This document shows, piece by piece, positions 42,787 through 51,116 of a stretch of DNA of 64,000 bases. Source of the stretch: Streptomyces lasiicapitis (lineage in GTDB: Bacteria; Actinomycetota; Actinomycetes; Streptomycetales; Streptomycetaceae). Under the pieces are notes generated by a model. That model was not told the DNA's origin. It did not search any database and worked only from the letters and a program-made list of their open reading frames with translations. The first letter of the stretch is position 1, and the number at the start of each line of letters is the position of its first letter. The stretch is from positions 4,598 to 68,597 of the forward strand of contig NZ_BMNG01000025.1 in NCBI RefSeq assembly GCF_014646335.1, written 5' to 3'. Made by a program: the position numbers and the translations under genes.

Positions 42787-45212
42787 CGGCTCCACTCCAC
42801 CTTGAACACCCACACGTGCCGCCCGGCCGCGCGCGCCGCCCGGGGCACGTCGATCACCAGGGAGCCGCCCGTCGTCCGCCAGGTGAGCGGCCGGCCGTGG
42901 CCGAGCATCGTCACCTTGTCGCCGGGCCGGATCGGCACCGGCGCCTCGACCGTGAGCCTGGCGCCCGGCTCGGCCAGGGAGTGGATGTAGAACGCCTTGT
43001 TCTGGCGGACGGTGAAGCGCAGGTCCTCGCCGAGCTGCGCCATCCGTGACCAGTACGTGGTGTCGTAGATCGCCTCGCCGTTGACCTTCAGCCAGCGGCC
43101 GGTCTCGCGAAGCCGGGTCTGCATGATCTCCGGGATGGTGCCGTCGGCGCGCGGGCCGATGTCGAGGAGGAAGTTGCCGTTCTTGGAGACGATGTCGACG
43201 AGGCTGTGCACGACCTCCTCGGTGGTCATGTAACGGTCGTCGGGGGTCGCCTTGTTGTAGCCGTACGAGAACGGGTCGAGGCCCCGGCTGGACTCCCACT
43301 TGGCGACGACCGTGTTCTCGTACGTCTCGTACTCGGGCGTCGTGAAGTCGTGGAAGGAGATCCCGGAGCGGTTGTTGACGGCGACCTCGCGGGGCCGCGG
43401 GCGGTTCTTGCCGTGGTTGAAGTACTCGGCGACGACGTTGAGGCTGTCGTTGGGGCCGCCGATGTCGCACCACAGCATCTCGGGGTCGTAGCCCTGGATC
43501 AACTCCCGTATCTGCGCTGCCTGGTATCCCTTCACGTAGTCCTTGCCGGAGACGTATCCCGTGTACGGGACGGGTTCGAGGGTGTACGGATTGCGCGGCG
43601 GCCACAGCTCGCCCATCCACGGCTGGTCCGGGTTGAACCACTCCGGCATGGAGAAGTACAGGGCGCGGTGGAGTTCGGGAGTGTGGCGGCGCGACGCGTC
43701 GAAGAGTTCCTTGACGAGGTCCCGCTCGGGGCCCATCTTCACCGAGTTGCGGTCGCTGACCTTGGTGTCCCACAGCGCGAAGCCCTCGTGGTGCTTGGAG
43801 GTCAGCACGTGGTAGCGGGCGCCCGAGTCCCGGAACAGCTCCACCCAGGCGCGCGGGTCGAACTTCTCCGCCTTGAACATCGGGATGAAGTCGTCGTACG
43901 CGAAGTCCTCGCCGTAGGTGTCGCGGTGGTGGGCGTGGGTGGCGTTGTTCTTGTCCTGCATGTGACGCCAGTACCACTCGGCGTACTGCTTGCCGACGGG
44001 CGCCCAGGCCGGGACCGAATAGACGCCCCAGTGGATGAAGATGCCGAACTTGGCGGTGTGGAACCAGTACGGGGCCTGGTGCGTGGCCAGCGAGTCGGCC
44101 GTCGGGCGGTAGTCGGGCACGCCGAGGGTGAGCGGTCTGCGGGCGCCGGCGGCCTGGCCGCCGCGTCCGGCGGCGACGATCTCGCCGTCGCGCCGGGTGC
44201 CCGGCTGCACGCCCGTGCGGTTGCGGATGCCGACGCGTACGCGGGCCTGCTCGCCCGGGTCGAGCCGGGTCACGGGCGCGGGCGCGACCGTGCGGGCGCC
44301 GTCCACGTCGACGCGGACGGCGAGCCGGTCGGCGGCGAGCACGGGGACCGTGCCCGCGTTGACGACGGTCGCCTCGACGCTCTGCGCGCCGTTCGACTCC
44401 AGGAGCGACACGGTGGAGTGCGCGTCGCGCAGCACCAACGCCCGCCCCTCGGCGACCGGTTGCAGCGACAGCGCGAAGACGTGCAGGGACGGCTTGTTCG
44501 CCTCGGCGGGGTTCGTGGTGGGCAGGGTGAGCGCGACGGCCTCGCGGCGCGGGTCCAGCCACACCTCGGAGGTGCCGATCGACACGGTGTGCTCGTCCTT
44601 CGTGCCGTCGGGCTTGATGCGGTACGTCGCCGACAGCGCGCCGCTGCCCGCGTACCAGTCGGAACCGCCGAGCGTCGCCTTCGACGTGGAGCCGTCCGCG
44701 TAGTGCGCGGTGACCGGGCCCGCGGCGTTGCCGTAGCTGGCCGCCGTCAGGAACAGGGCCGAGAGGTAGCGGCCCTTGGGCAGGTCGACGCGCTGCCCTA
44801 GGGCGACGACGTTGTTCTTGGCTCCGGCGCCGGAGGACGGGAACCGGTACGGCACGCCGTCGACCTCGACGTGCCCCGCGGGCAGTTCCTCGCCGGGGAA
44901 GGTGTGGCCCGAGCCGTCGAAGTCACCGCCGCGCGCCGACGCCGTGTCGATGCCGTCGTTGTCGAACCACCGCTCCAGGGCGACGGGGACGGGAGCGGGG
45001 ACCGTGCCCCAGCCGTCGTCGTCCGCGCGGTCGGGGGCGCGCTGTTCCGAGGGGCCGGACGGCGGGGCGGCGGGGGCCGCGGCCGCCGGGGAGGACGGGA
45101 CGAGGGCGGCGACGGCGGCCGCGCCGGCCGCGGCTCCTATGACTCCGAGTGCATGACGCCGGGCAGGTTCAGAAGACTCAGGAAGCTCAGGTTGCTCGGG
45201 AAACACAGTCAT
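42783..45212 (-). CDS. Secreted multidomain GH29 alpha-L-fucosidase
   Basis: An 809-residue enzyme. The N-terminus 'EPARRHALGVIGAAAG' with a following Ala-rich core is a probable Tat signal. Residues about 70-250 form a beta domain of the carbohydrate-binding type ('FDGSGHTFPGEELPAG'), and about 250-365 an Ig-like or NEW3-like spacer. The GH29 barrel spans about 375-720, with 'FGIFIHWGVYSVPAW', 'LTSKHHEGFALWD' (His474-475) and the nucleophile Asp583 in 'MLWCDIGG'. A small C-terminal beta domain follows. It is the first gene of the three-gene operon. The barrel style is closer to GH29-A, which cuts many linkages, including alpha-1,6 core fucose. Confidence 0.94.
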   Translation of the reverse strand: MTVFPEQPELPESSEPARRHALGVIGAAAGAAAVAALVPSSPAAAAPAAPPSGPSEQRAPDRADDDGWGTVPAPVPVALERWFDNDGIDTASARGGDFDGSGHTFPGEELPAGHVEVDGVPYRFPSSGAGAKNNVVALGQRVDLPKGRYLSALFLTAASYGNAAGPVTAHYADGSTSKATLGGSDWYAGSGALSATYRIKPDGTKDEHTVSIGTSEVWLDPRREAVALTLPTTNPAEANKPSLHVFALSLQPVAEGRALVLRDAHSTVSLLESNGAQSVEATVVNAGTVPVLAADRLAVRVDVDGARTVAPAPVTRLDPGEQARVRVGIRNRTGVQPGTRRDGEIVAAGRGGQAAGARRPLTLGVPDYRPTADSLATHQAPYWFHTAKFGIFIHWGVYSVPAWAPVGKQYAEWYWRHMQDKNNATHAHHRDTYGEDFAYDDFIPMFKAEKFDPRAWVELFRDSGARYHVLTSKHHEGFALWDTKVSDRNSVKMGPERDLVKELFDASRRHTPELHRALYFSMPEWFNPDQPWMGELWPPRNPYTLEPVPYTGYVSGKDYVKGYQAAQIRELIQGYDPEMLWCDIGGPNDSLNVVAEYFNHGKNRPRPREVAVNNRSGISFHDFTTPEYETYENTVVAKWESSRGLDPFSYGYNKATPDDRYMTTEEVVHSLVDIVSKNGNFLLDIGPRADGTIPEIMQTRLRETGRWLKVNGEAIYDTTYWSRMAQLGEDLRFTVRQNKAFYIHSLAEPGARLTVEAPVPIRPGDKVTMLGHGRPLTWRTTGGSLVIDVPRAARAAGRHVWVFKVEWSR

Positions 45213-45299
45213 GAGGTCCGATGATTGAAGCGCGACGGGGCCATGTCAATGCCCCTGACGCGACGGAGGAGAACCAACTCCCCTTACCCATCGGATGAA

Positions 45300-45932
45300 T
45301 TACGGACGGGTGAGGTGGCGGGCGTCCCCCACGGCGACGACCTGGCGGTTGTGGAAGAAGTCGTCCTCGCGCAGCAAGGTGATGCTGCCGGAGGGCGCGG
45401 GGAAGCTGACGGAGCCCACCGACTCCAAGGGCATCTTGATCCAGGCCGCCACCACGAACGTGAGGGCGAACCCGTGCGTCACGACGATCTGGTGCTCGCG
45501 GGGGCGGCGCAGCAGCTCGTCCATGGCTGCGTAGACGCGGCGCGCGCACTCCCCGCAGGTCTCGGCGCCCGGCACTCCCTCGTGGTGCCCCATGCGGTCC
45601 CCGTCCGCCGGCGGCGGCACGAAGCGCCGGTCCAGCCACTCCTGCGGGCCGCCCTCCGCCTCGCCGTAGGACTTCTCCCGCAGCCGCCGGTCCAGGATCG
45701 GCTGCACGCCGAGGAGTTCGCCCACCGCTTCGGCCGTCCGCACGGTGCGGCGCAGGTCCGACGAGATCAGCTCGACGTCGGCGCCGGCGGGGATGTCGGC
45801 CCGCAGCGCCCGCGCGATGGCGCCCGCCGCGTCCTTCCCGGCCGGTGTGAGGTCCGAGTCGTGCCAGCCGCCGACCACCTTCTCGACGTGGTGGGTCGCC
45901 TCCGGGTGGGTGATGACGTGGATGGTGCGCAT
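45300..45932 (-). CDS. Histidine phosphatase superfamily protein with altered RHG motif
   Basis: A 210-residue phosphoglycerate-mutase-like protein. The N-terminal catalytic motif reads 'VITHPEATHH' instead of the usual RHGE, so the phosphate-binding Arg and Gly are replaced by Thr and Pro while the His is kept (His9). 'ISSDLRRTVRTAEAV' supplies the second Arg and 'IVVTHGFALTFV' the second His. It may still hydrolyse phosphate esters, but activity is uncertain. Its ATG at 45932 overlaps the MFS stop (TGATG), so it is the third gene of the 48101-45300 operon with the regulator and MFS transporter. Confidence 0.85.
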   Translation of the reverse strand: MRTIHVITHPEATHHVEKVVGGWHDSDLTPAGKDAAGAIARALRADIPAGADVELISSDLRRTVRTAEAVGELLGVQPILDRRLREKSYGEAEGGPQEWLDRRFVPPPADGDRMGHHEGVPGAETCGECARRVYAAMDELLRRPREHQIVVTHGFALTFVVAAWIKMPLESVGSVSFPAPSGSITLLREDDFFHNRQVVAVGDARHLTRP

Positions 45933-47308
45933 CAGGGGGTGCCTTCCCTCGGCGTACTCGCTTCGGTACGCGATCCGGTGCTCAAGAGGGAGGACGCCTG
46001 CTGTGGCACTTCCGCCTCCTTCGCCACACCGGGGCGGCGCGTCCACAACAGGGCGCCCGCGAGCAGGATCGCGCCGCCGAGCAGCCAGCGCGGCGGGCCC
46101 GCCGGGAGGTGGCCGAGGACCAACCCCGTGGTGGCGCCGACCAGTTGGAGGGAGAGGGACTGCACGGACAGGGCGGTGGCGCGGCCCGCGCTGCCGACGC
46201 GCCGGTGCAGGAGGTCGTTCTCGCTGGGGCCCGCGGCGCCGAGCCCGACGTACACGAGCGCGTAGCCGAGGACGGCGAGGGCGACCGGGACCGGCTTGGC
46301 CGACAGGCTCGTCAGCGCCGTGGCGCCGAGCAGCAGCAGTCCGGCGGCCGAGGCGCCCAGGCCGACGAGGACGGCCCGTTCGCTGCCGCCCGCACGCCGG
46401 GCAAGCAGCGGCGCGAAGTTGCTGCCCGCCATCGAGCAGAGGAATCCGGCGCAGGCGAGGCCCGCGAAGAGCACCGCCCCGGACTCCGGGGAGCCCATCA
46501 GGTCGGCGGCCCGGCCCGGCGTCAGGATCTCCACGGTGACCAGCGCGCTGCCCGCGGCCGCCGCGCTGAGGATGATCCGCCGCACCATCGCGTCCTGCCC
46601 GCCGAGGCGCACCCCGGCGACGACGGTGGCCGGGACGCCGCGCAGCACTCCGCGCAAGGTGGCGCGCGGCCGGGGCGGCTCGGGCAGCGCGGTCAGGACG
46701 TACACGAGGAAGACGACCTCGATCGCCGCGCCGAGCAGCGCGGGCGCGGAGAGCGGGATGACGAGACCGGACGTGGCCTCGCGCAGGCGGCCGCCGAGGT
46801 CCGGGCCGAGGCCGAGGAGCCAGGGCAGGGCGCCGCCGATGAGGACCCCGGCCGCGAGCGCCGCGGACGTCGCGGCGCTGCCCCGGGCCAGGCCTGTGCG
46901 CAGCTCGGCGTCGGGGCCCGCGCTCGCGTGCACCGTGTCGACGTACCAGGCCTCGGCAGGGCCGCTGGACAGGGCGCGCCCGGCGCCCTTGAGGGCCATG
47001 CCGAGGGCCAGGACCCACGCCGTGGTGCCGAGCGCGTGCAGGATCAGCGCGACAAGGTCGAAGGCCCCGGCGGCGGCGAGGACCGCGCGGCGCCCGAGCA
47101 CGTCGGACAGTCCCCCGGTGGGCAGTTCGAGGGCGGCGGCGGTGAGGGAGTGCGCGGCGACGCAGCCCGCGACGGCCGCGAGCGCGAGCCCGCGCTCGGT
47201 CATGAGCGCCACCATCGGGGCGATGGCCAGGCCCAGGGGCAGCCAGAACAGGGCGCTGACGACGACGTAGCGGCGGCGGGCGGTGCGGGGGTCCAGGGGG
47301 TCAGTCAT
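45932..47308 (-). CDS. MFS transporter (efflux-type)
   Basis: A 458-residue integral membrane protein with about twelve hydrophobic segments. The loop after segment 2, 'LPTGGLSDVLGRRAVLA', is the MFS signature (GxLaDrxGrk type). 'ALVYVGLGAAGPSENDLLHRRV' is a family-like later loop. It follows the winged-helix regulator gene, overlapping it by 8 bp, and is followed by the phosphatase-like gene. This set suggests drug or metabolite export induced through the regulator. The substrate is unknown. Confidence 0.92.
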   Translation of the reverse strand: MTDPLDPRTARRRYVVVSALFWLPLGLAIAPMVALMTERGLALAAVAGCVAAHSLTAAALELPTGGLSDVLGRRAVLAAAGAFDLVALILHALGTTAWVLALGMALKGAGRALSSGPAEAWYVDTVHASAGPDAELRTGLARGSAATSAALAAGVLIGGALPWLLGLGPDLGGRLREATSGLVIPLSAPALLGAAIEVVFLVYVLTALPEPPRPRATLRGVLRGVPATVVAGVRLGGQDAMVRRIILSAAAAGSALVTVEILTPGRAADLMGSPESGAVLFAGLACAGFLCSMAGSNFAPLLARRAGGSERAVLVGLGASAAGLLLLGATALTSLSAKPVPVALAVLGYALVYVGLGAAGPSENDLLHRRVGSAGRATALSVQSLSLQLVGATTGLVLGHLPAGPPRWLLGGAILLAGALLWTRRPGVAKEAEVPQQASSLLSTGSRTEASTPREGTP

Positions 47309-48101
47309 GGGTGTAGCCCGTCAGGCGTCTGGGGGCGGCGTTCGCGTTCACGGGGTCGTGGGCTTTCGCGGGCTCGGCTTCCGCGGCGGCGTGAGCGCTC
47401 GGAGGGCTGTCGGGCCTCGGGGAACTGTCCGCCGCCGCAGAGGCATCCGCCCGCCCCGCGACCGGCAGCATCCCGTAGAACACCATCACCTGCTCGGACC
47501 GCGCGTCCCCCGCGTCGCGGGCCGCGAGCTCCTCCAGCTTGTCCTCGTACGCCTGCTTCAGCTCGCCCAGGGACTCGGGCGTCAGGCGCGGCATCAGGTC
47601 CGTGATCCCGGCGTGGTCGAGCCATTCGCGCCCGAGCCGCCCGTCGGCGATGTCCGACTCGTGCCGTGCCAGGGTCGCCCCGAAATTCTCGATCTGGCGC
47701 CGGGCCATGATGCCCTCGAAGTCGCGGCCGACCGGCGAGGCGTCCATCGCCGAGTGGTCCCAGGTGGTCACCGCGTGCACGGCGCGCCAGCGGCGCTCGC
47801 GGCCGTCGCGGTGCTCCGCCTCGGCGACGAAGGCGTACTTCGCGAGGACCCGCAGGTGGTAGCTGGTGGAGGCGGACGACTCCCCCGTGCTCACCGCGAG
47901 CTCGCTCGCGGTGGCGGGCCCGTCCATGCGCAGCAGGCCCAGCAGCCGGATCCGCAGCGGGTGCGTGAGCGCCTTGATGGCGGCGGGCTCCCGCTCGGGG
48001 TCGAGCCGCCGCAGCCGCGACTCCCCGAGGAGGATCCGCTCTTCTCCGGTCCCGGCTACGTCTTCTCCGGTCCCGTTCTGGGGGCGTTCTTCGTCTGCCA
48101 T
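47301..48101 (-). CDS. ArsR-like winged-helix regulator (HTH_20 type)
   Basis: A 266-residue regulator. The winged helix (about 30-110) reads 'LDPEREPAAIKALTHPLRIRLL', 'GPATASELAVSTGESSASTSYHLRVL' and 'GRERRWRAV' in order. The middle region (about 115-195) is helical and typical of HTH_20 proteins next to MFS genes. The last 65 residues are a low-complexity Ala/Asp/Pro tail. The start at 48101 gives MADEER. A perfect 16-bp palindrome lies 30 bp upstream. It probably represses its own operon with the MFS transporter. Confidence 0.92.
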   Translation of the reverse strand: MADEERPQNGTGEDVAGTGEERILLGESRLRRLDPEREPAAIKALTHPLRIRLLGLLRMDGPATASELAVSTGESSASTSYHLRVLAKYAFVAEAEHRDGRERRWRAVHAVTTWDHSAMDASPVGRDFEGIMARRQIENFGATLARHESDIADGRLGREWLDHAGITDLMPRLTPESLGELKQAYEDKLEELAARDAGDARSEQVMVFYGMLPVAGRADASAAADSSPRPDSPPSAHAAAEAEPAKAHDPVNANAAPRRLTGYTHD

Positions 48102-48131
48102 ACCGCGAGCGTAGGACGGTCGGCACACTTA

Positions 48132-48147
48132 GCAAAAGTACTTTTGC
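48132..48147. promoter_or_regulatory. 16-bp perfect palindrome, operator of the regulator-MFS operon
   Basis: GCAAAAGTACTTTTGC is a perfect palindrome in the 69-bp space before the winged-helix regulator gene, 30 bp from its start. Its AT-rich sequence stands out in this GC-rich genome. It is most likely the regulator's own operator. Confidence 0.72.
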
Positions 48148-48170
48148 AGAATTTCTTTGGGAAACTGGGC

Positions 48171-49256
48171 TCAGCGCAGCACCGCCGCCACCAGATCGCT
48201 CCCCAGCGCCGTCAGCTCGGGCACATTGAGGGTGTGGCGTACGTAGCGCCCGTGCCGCCGGGCCGTGAGCAGGCCCGCGCGGCGCAGCACCGCGAGGTGG
48301 CGGGACACCTCCGGGAGCGAGAGTTCCCAGGCGTGGGCCAGCTCGCCGGTGGTGTGCGGGCCGCGGGCCAGGGTGCGAAGGAGGCGTAGCCGCACGGGAT
48401 GCGCGAGTGCCTCGAGGCGCAGCGTGACCGTCTCCAGGGAGACCGGCTCCGCCGGGCCCGGCTCGGCCACGGGGTACTGCACCACCGGCTGCCATCCGGG
48501 CGCGTGGACCACGACGAGATGCGGGCTGCCGTAGACGCTGGGGATGAAGGTGACCCCCGTGCCGTGGGCGGCGGTGGCCTTGTCCTGGAGCTTGTCCACG
48601 ACGATGCAGTCGCCGTCCGGTGCCAGGGCGACGGCGCCGGAGACCGAGGCGAGTGCCGCCCCGACGCCCTGGCGCTTGAGCAGGTCGTTCTTCAGGCGCA
48701 GGTCGGCGGCGAGCCGTGCGGCGACGCCGGTCCAGGCGGCGTCGAAGAAGGCCTCGGCGCACTGTTCGAGGGTGTGGCGCACCCGTGCCCGCACGGCGGC
48801 CGGGTCGGCGAGCAGCCGTTCCGCGAAGGCCTCTTGACGCGCGCCGCGTGCCTGGGCCAGGTCCAGGGCCCGCTCGCGCGCGGTCGCGTCGGTGAGCGGC
48901 GACGGCGCGGCGAGCCGGGTCCGGCCGCCGCCGCACGTGGTGACGAGCGCGGCGGTCACGTACGTCTCGTCGTCGATCCGGTCCACGTCGTCCAGCTCCT
49001 CGGCGAGGGTGGGCCGGGGCCGGGCGGGGAACAGGAAGTCGGCCTGCGAGGAGCGCCAGAGGAACTCCGCCTCCCGCAGCCGCTCGGCCGGCTCCGGCGG
49101 CAGCGCGGCCCAGACGTCGGCGGCCCAGTCGTCGAACTGCGGATGGTGCCCGGGTTCGGCGAGTACGTGCAGCATCGCGGTCAGTTCGGCCAGCGGGGAT
49201 GCGGCGAACCGCAGTCGCTCGGACGGCAGTCCGCTGATGTCGATGCGCAGCGTCAT
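48171..49256 (-). CDS. DUF5937 / ArsR-family winged-helix regulator
   Basis: A 361-residue protein. The N-terminal part ('MTLRIDISGLPSERLRFAAS', 'PLAELTAMLHVLAEPGHHPQF') is the DUF5937 type found in Actinobacteria. The C-terminal winged helix (about 275-355) has 'LRLEALAHPVRLRLLRTLARG', 'TTGELAHAWELSLPEVSRHLAVL' and 'LLTARRHGRYVRH' in pieces. I chose the ATG at 49256; a GTG lies two codons earlier. It is divergent from an MFS transporter gene across 99 bp that hold a perfect 13-bp inverted repeat. It probably represses both. Confidence 0.92.
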   Translation of the reverse strand: MTLRIDISGLPSERLRFAASPLAELTAMLHVLAEPGHHPQFDDWAADVWAALPPEPAERLREAEFLWRSSQADFLFPARPRPTLAEELDDVDRIDDETYVTAALVTTCGGGRTRLAAPSPLTDATARERALDLAQARGARQEAFAERLLADPAAVRARVRHTLEQCAEAFFDAAWTGVAARLAADLRLKNDLLKRQGVGAALASVSGAVALAPDGDCIVVDKLQDKATAAHGTGVTFIPSVYGSPHLVVVHAPGWQPVVQYPVAEPGPAEPVSLETVTLRLEALAHPVRLRLLRTLARGPHTTGELAHAWELSLPEVSRHLAVLRRAGLLTARRHGRYVRHTLNVPELTALGSDLVAAVLR

Positions 49257-49291
49257 CCGCACATCATCGCTGGCCGGACGGCCTGCGACGG

Positions 49292-49320
49292 CGTCGCTTG
49301 ACGGTGTCCGTCAAGCGACG
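49292..49320. promoter_or_regulatory. 13-bp perfect inverted repeat between DUF5937 regulator and MFS gene
   Basis: CGTCGCTTGACGG (49292-49304) and CCGTCAAGCGACG (49308-49320) are perfect reverse complements with TGT between. The element is centred about 50 bp from both start codons. It is very likely the operator of the divergent regulator. TTGACGG inside the arm could also be part of a -35 box. Confidence 0.75.
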
Positions 49321-49355
49321 CGGCCGTCCCGGCGGCCGACCGCACCGTTGTCGCC

Positions 49356-50615
49356 ATGGCAACCACCACCAAGATCCGGCCCCGCGCCCTCGTGCGCGCC
49401 TCCGGAGGCCCCCGCTATGCCGTCGCCCTGGCCGTGGACGCGCTCGGCACGGGCCTGCTGCGGCCCTTTCTGCTGCTGTACGGAGTGACGGTGCTGCGGC
49501 TTTCGGCGCCGGCCACCGGTGTCGCCATGACGGTCGGCATCGTCGTGGGTCTGGTGTGCATGCCCGCGGTGGGGCGATGGCTGGACCGGGGCGCGCGCAG
49601 CACGGTCGTGGCGGCGTCGATGCTGGTGCGGGTGTTCGGCGTGGCGCTGCTTCTCGCCACCCCCGCGGGGCACGTCTGGCTGTTCGGGGCGGCGGCGCTG
49701 TTCCTCGGCATCGGCAATCAGGCCTGGCCGGCCGCCCACGCGGCTCTCGTGGCCACGGTCGCCCACGGCCGGGAACGCGACGCCGCTCTCGCTGCGAGCC
49801 GCGCCCTGCGCAACGCGGGCCTGGGCGTGGGCGCGCTCATCGCCACCGTGTGCCTGGCGGGCGGCACCACGGCGTTGCAGGCGCTGGCGGCCGTCACCGG
49901 GCTCGCCTATCTCGCCGCGGCGGCGTTGGCGTGGTCGGTGCGGCTGCACGCGCGTCCGGCCGCCGCCCCGACCGGGGACGGCGCCGAGGAGAGCGGCAAG
50001 GACGGCGGCGCCGAGGACAAGGCCGAGGAGAGCGGCAAGGACAGCGCCAAGGGCAAGGCCGACGAGCCCGCACCCCGGATGCCCGCCCTGCTCGCCGCCA
50101 ACGTGATCTACGTCTTCTGCCTCAACGTCCCCGAAATCGCGCTCCCCCTGGTCCTGGTGACCCAGTTGCACGCGTCCCCGGTGTGGTCGGCGGCCATCTT
50201 CGTGGCCAACACGGTGCTGGTGGTCACGCTGCAGGTTCCGGTCACCGTCGCGCTGTCCCGCTTCCCCCGGCGGACCGTCCTCGCCTTCTCCGGCGTCGTA
50301 CTCGCCGTGTCCTACCTCGGCTTCCTCGCGGCCACCTCGCTGGGCCACGCCTTGGGCGCCCCGGCCGTCGCCGCGGTGTCCGTCGTCTGCACGATCGGCG
50401 AGATCATCTACGCGGGCAGCGCCACCGCGCTCGTCACCGCCCTGGCCCCGCCCGGGGTCCTGGGGCGCACCCTCGCCCGCTTCGAGCTCTCCACCGGCTT
50501 CGGCCTGGCCGTCTCCCCGGCGGTGATCACCGCGCTCGCGCCCCACGGCCCGGCCGCGCTCTGGGGCAGCCTCACCGCCGCGACGCTCCTCTCGGCCTTC
50601 GCCGTCACCGCATGA
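49356..50615 (+). CDS. MFS transporter (efflux-type)
   Basis: A 419-residue membrane protein with about twelve hydrophobic segments. The early loop 'PAVGRWLDRGARSTVV' is the MFS signature. The central loop between halves (about 205-250) is hydrophilic and carries a repeated 'AEESGKD' unit, from a 21-nt duplication near 49984 and 50022. It is divergent from the DUF5937 regulator and very likely under its control. The substrate is unknown; a drug or metabolite exporter is likely. Confidence 0.92.
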   Translation: MATTTKIRPRALVRASGGPRYAVALAVDALGTGLLRPFLLLYGVTVLRLSAPATGVAMTVGIVVGLVCMPAVGRWLDRGARSTVVAASMLVRVFGVALLLATPAGHVWLFGAAALFLGIGNQAWPAAHAALVATVAHGRERDAALAASRALRNAGLGVGALIATVCLAGGTTALQALAAVTGLAYLAAAALAWSVRLHARPAAAPTGDGAEESGKDGGAEDKAEESGKDSAKGKADEPAPRMPALLAANVIYVFCLNVPEIALPLVLVTQLHASPVWSAAIFVANTVLVVTLQVPVTVALSRFPRRTVLAFSGVVLAVSYLGFLAATSLGHALGAPAVAAVSVVCTIGEIIYAGSATALVTALAPPGVLGRTLARFELSTGFGLAVSPAVITALAPHGPAALWGSLTAATLLSAFAVTA

Positions 50616-50691
50616 TCCGCACCACCCGGACATGCCGCGCCCCCCGCCGCGAGATCGCGACGAGGGGCGCAGGGCGCACGCGTGCAGGGAG

Positions 50692-50865
50692 TCAGTCGAT
50701 GCCGGGGAGGATGTGCGGCTCCGCGAGGTCGTCCTCGTATCCGGCGAGCCGGATCGGTGCCGCGTGGGCCCACGCCTCCAGGTTGCGGAGCTTCTGGGGC
50801 CGTCCGGCCCGCTCACCGCCACGCTCGGCCGACCGCTTCTCCTGCTTGGTCAGATCTGGTGTCAC
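50692..50865 (-). CDS. Conserved-looking small protein, 57 aa
   Basis: A 57-residue basic protein: 'TPDLTKQEKRSAERGGERAG' then 'RPQKLRNLEAWAHAAPIR' and a Gly/Asp/Glu-rich end. The GTG at 50865 has AAGGAG 6 bases upstream, which supports translation. The first half should be a charged helix. There is no signal peptide or known domain. It lies alone between an MFS gene and the SDR gene. I do not know its function. A longer frame upstream to 51102 lacks a ribosome site and typical composition. Confidence 0.6.
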   Translation of the reverse strand: MTPDLTKQEKRSAERGGERAGRPQKLRNLEAWAHAAPIRLAGYEDDLAEPHILPGID

Positions 50866-51116
50866 CGCGCACTCCTTCGTGTCGCGAAACGAAAGAACAA
50901 GGGTCGCGCTTGCAATGCGCTGCTCGGTCGCGGTGGCGCCGTCTGCTGGCGGGATCGCGGCCGTGGGTCTCAGCCTGTCCCGGGACGGTGGAGGGGCGCC
51001 GGTGTGCGCCTTGTGGCCGTCCGTTCGCACTAGGTTAACCAAATGAGCGCGGGTCTGCTCGATGGCGCTCCCCCAAAGGGAGGAATCCGGACATGCCCGC
51101 ACTCACTGGGTGCGAG
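50866..51116. other. Intergenic region without a gene
   Basis: 251 bp between the small protein and the stop of the SDR gene. An AT-rich patch, CTAGGTTAACCAAATG near 51030-51046, is a possible minus-strand promoter for the small protein. No convincing gene or hairpin was seen. Confidence 0.4.

Noticed and set aside
39388..42990. 1200-codon plus-strand frame across the fucosidase and GH20 genes
   Set aside because: It spans two well-supported minus-strand genes and shows no domain or start signal.
40912..44562. Fusion of GH20 with upstream sequence as one 1216-residue protein
   Set aside because: The upstream part is an out-of-frame reading of the GH29 gene; GH20 has its own start and signal peptide at 42786.
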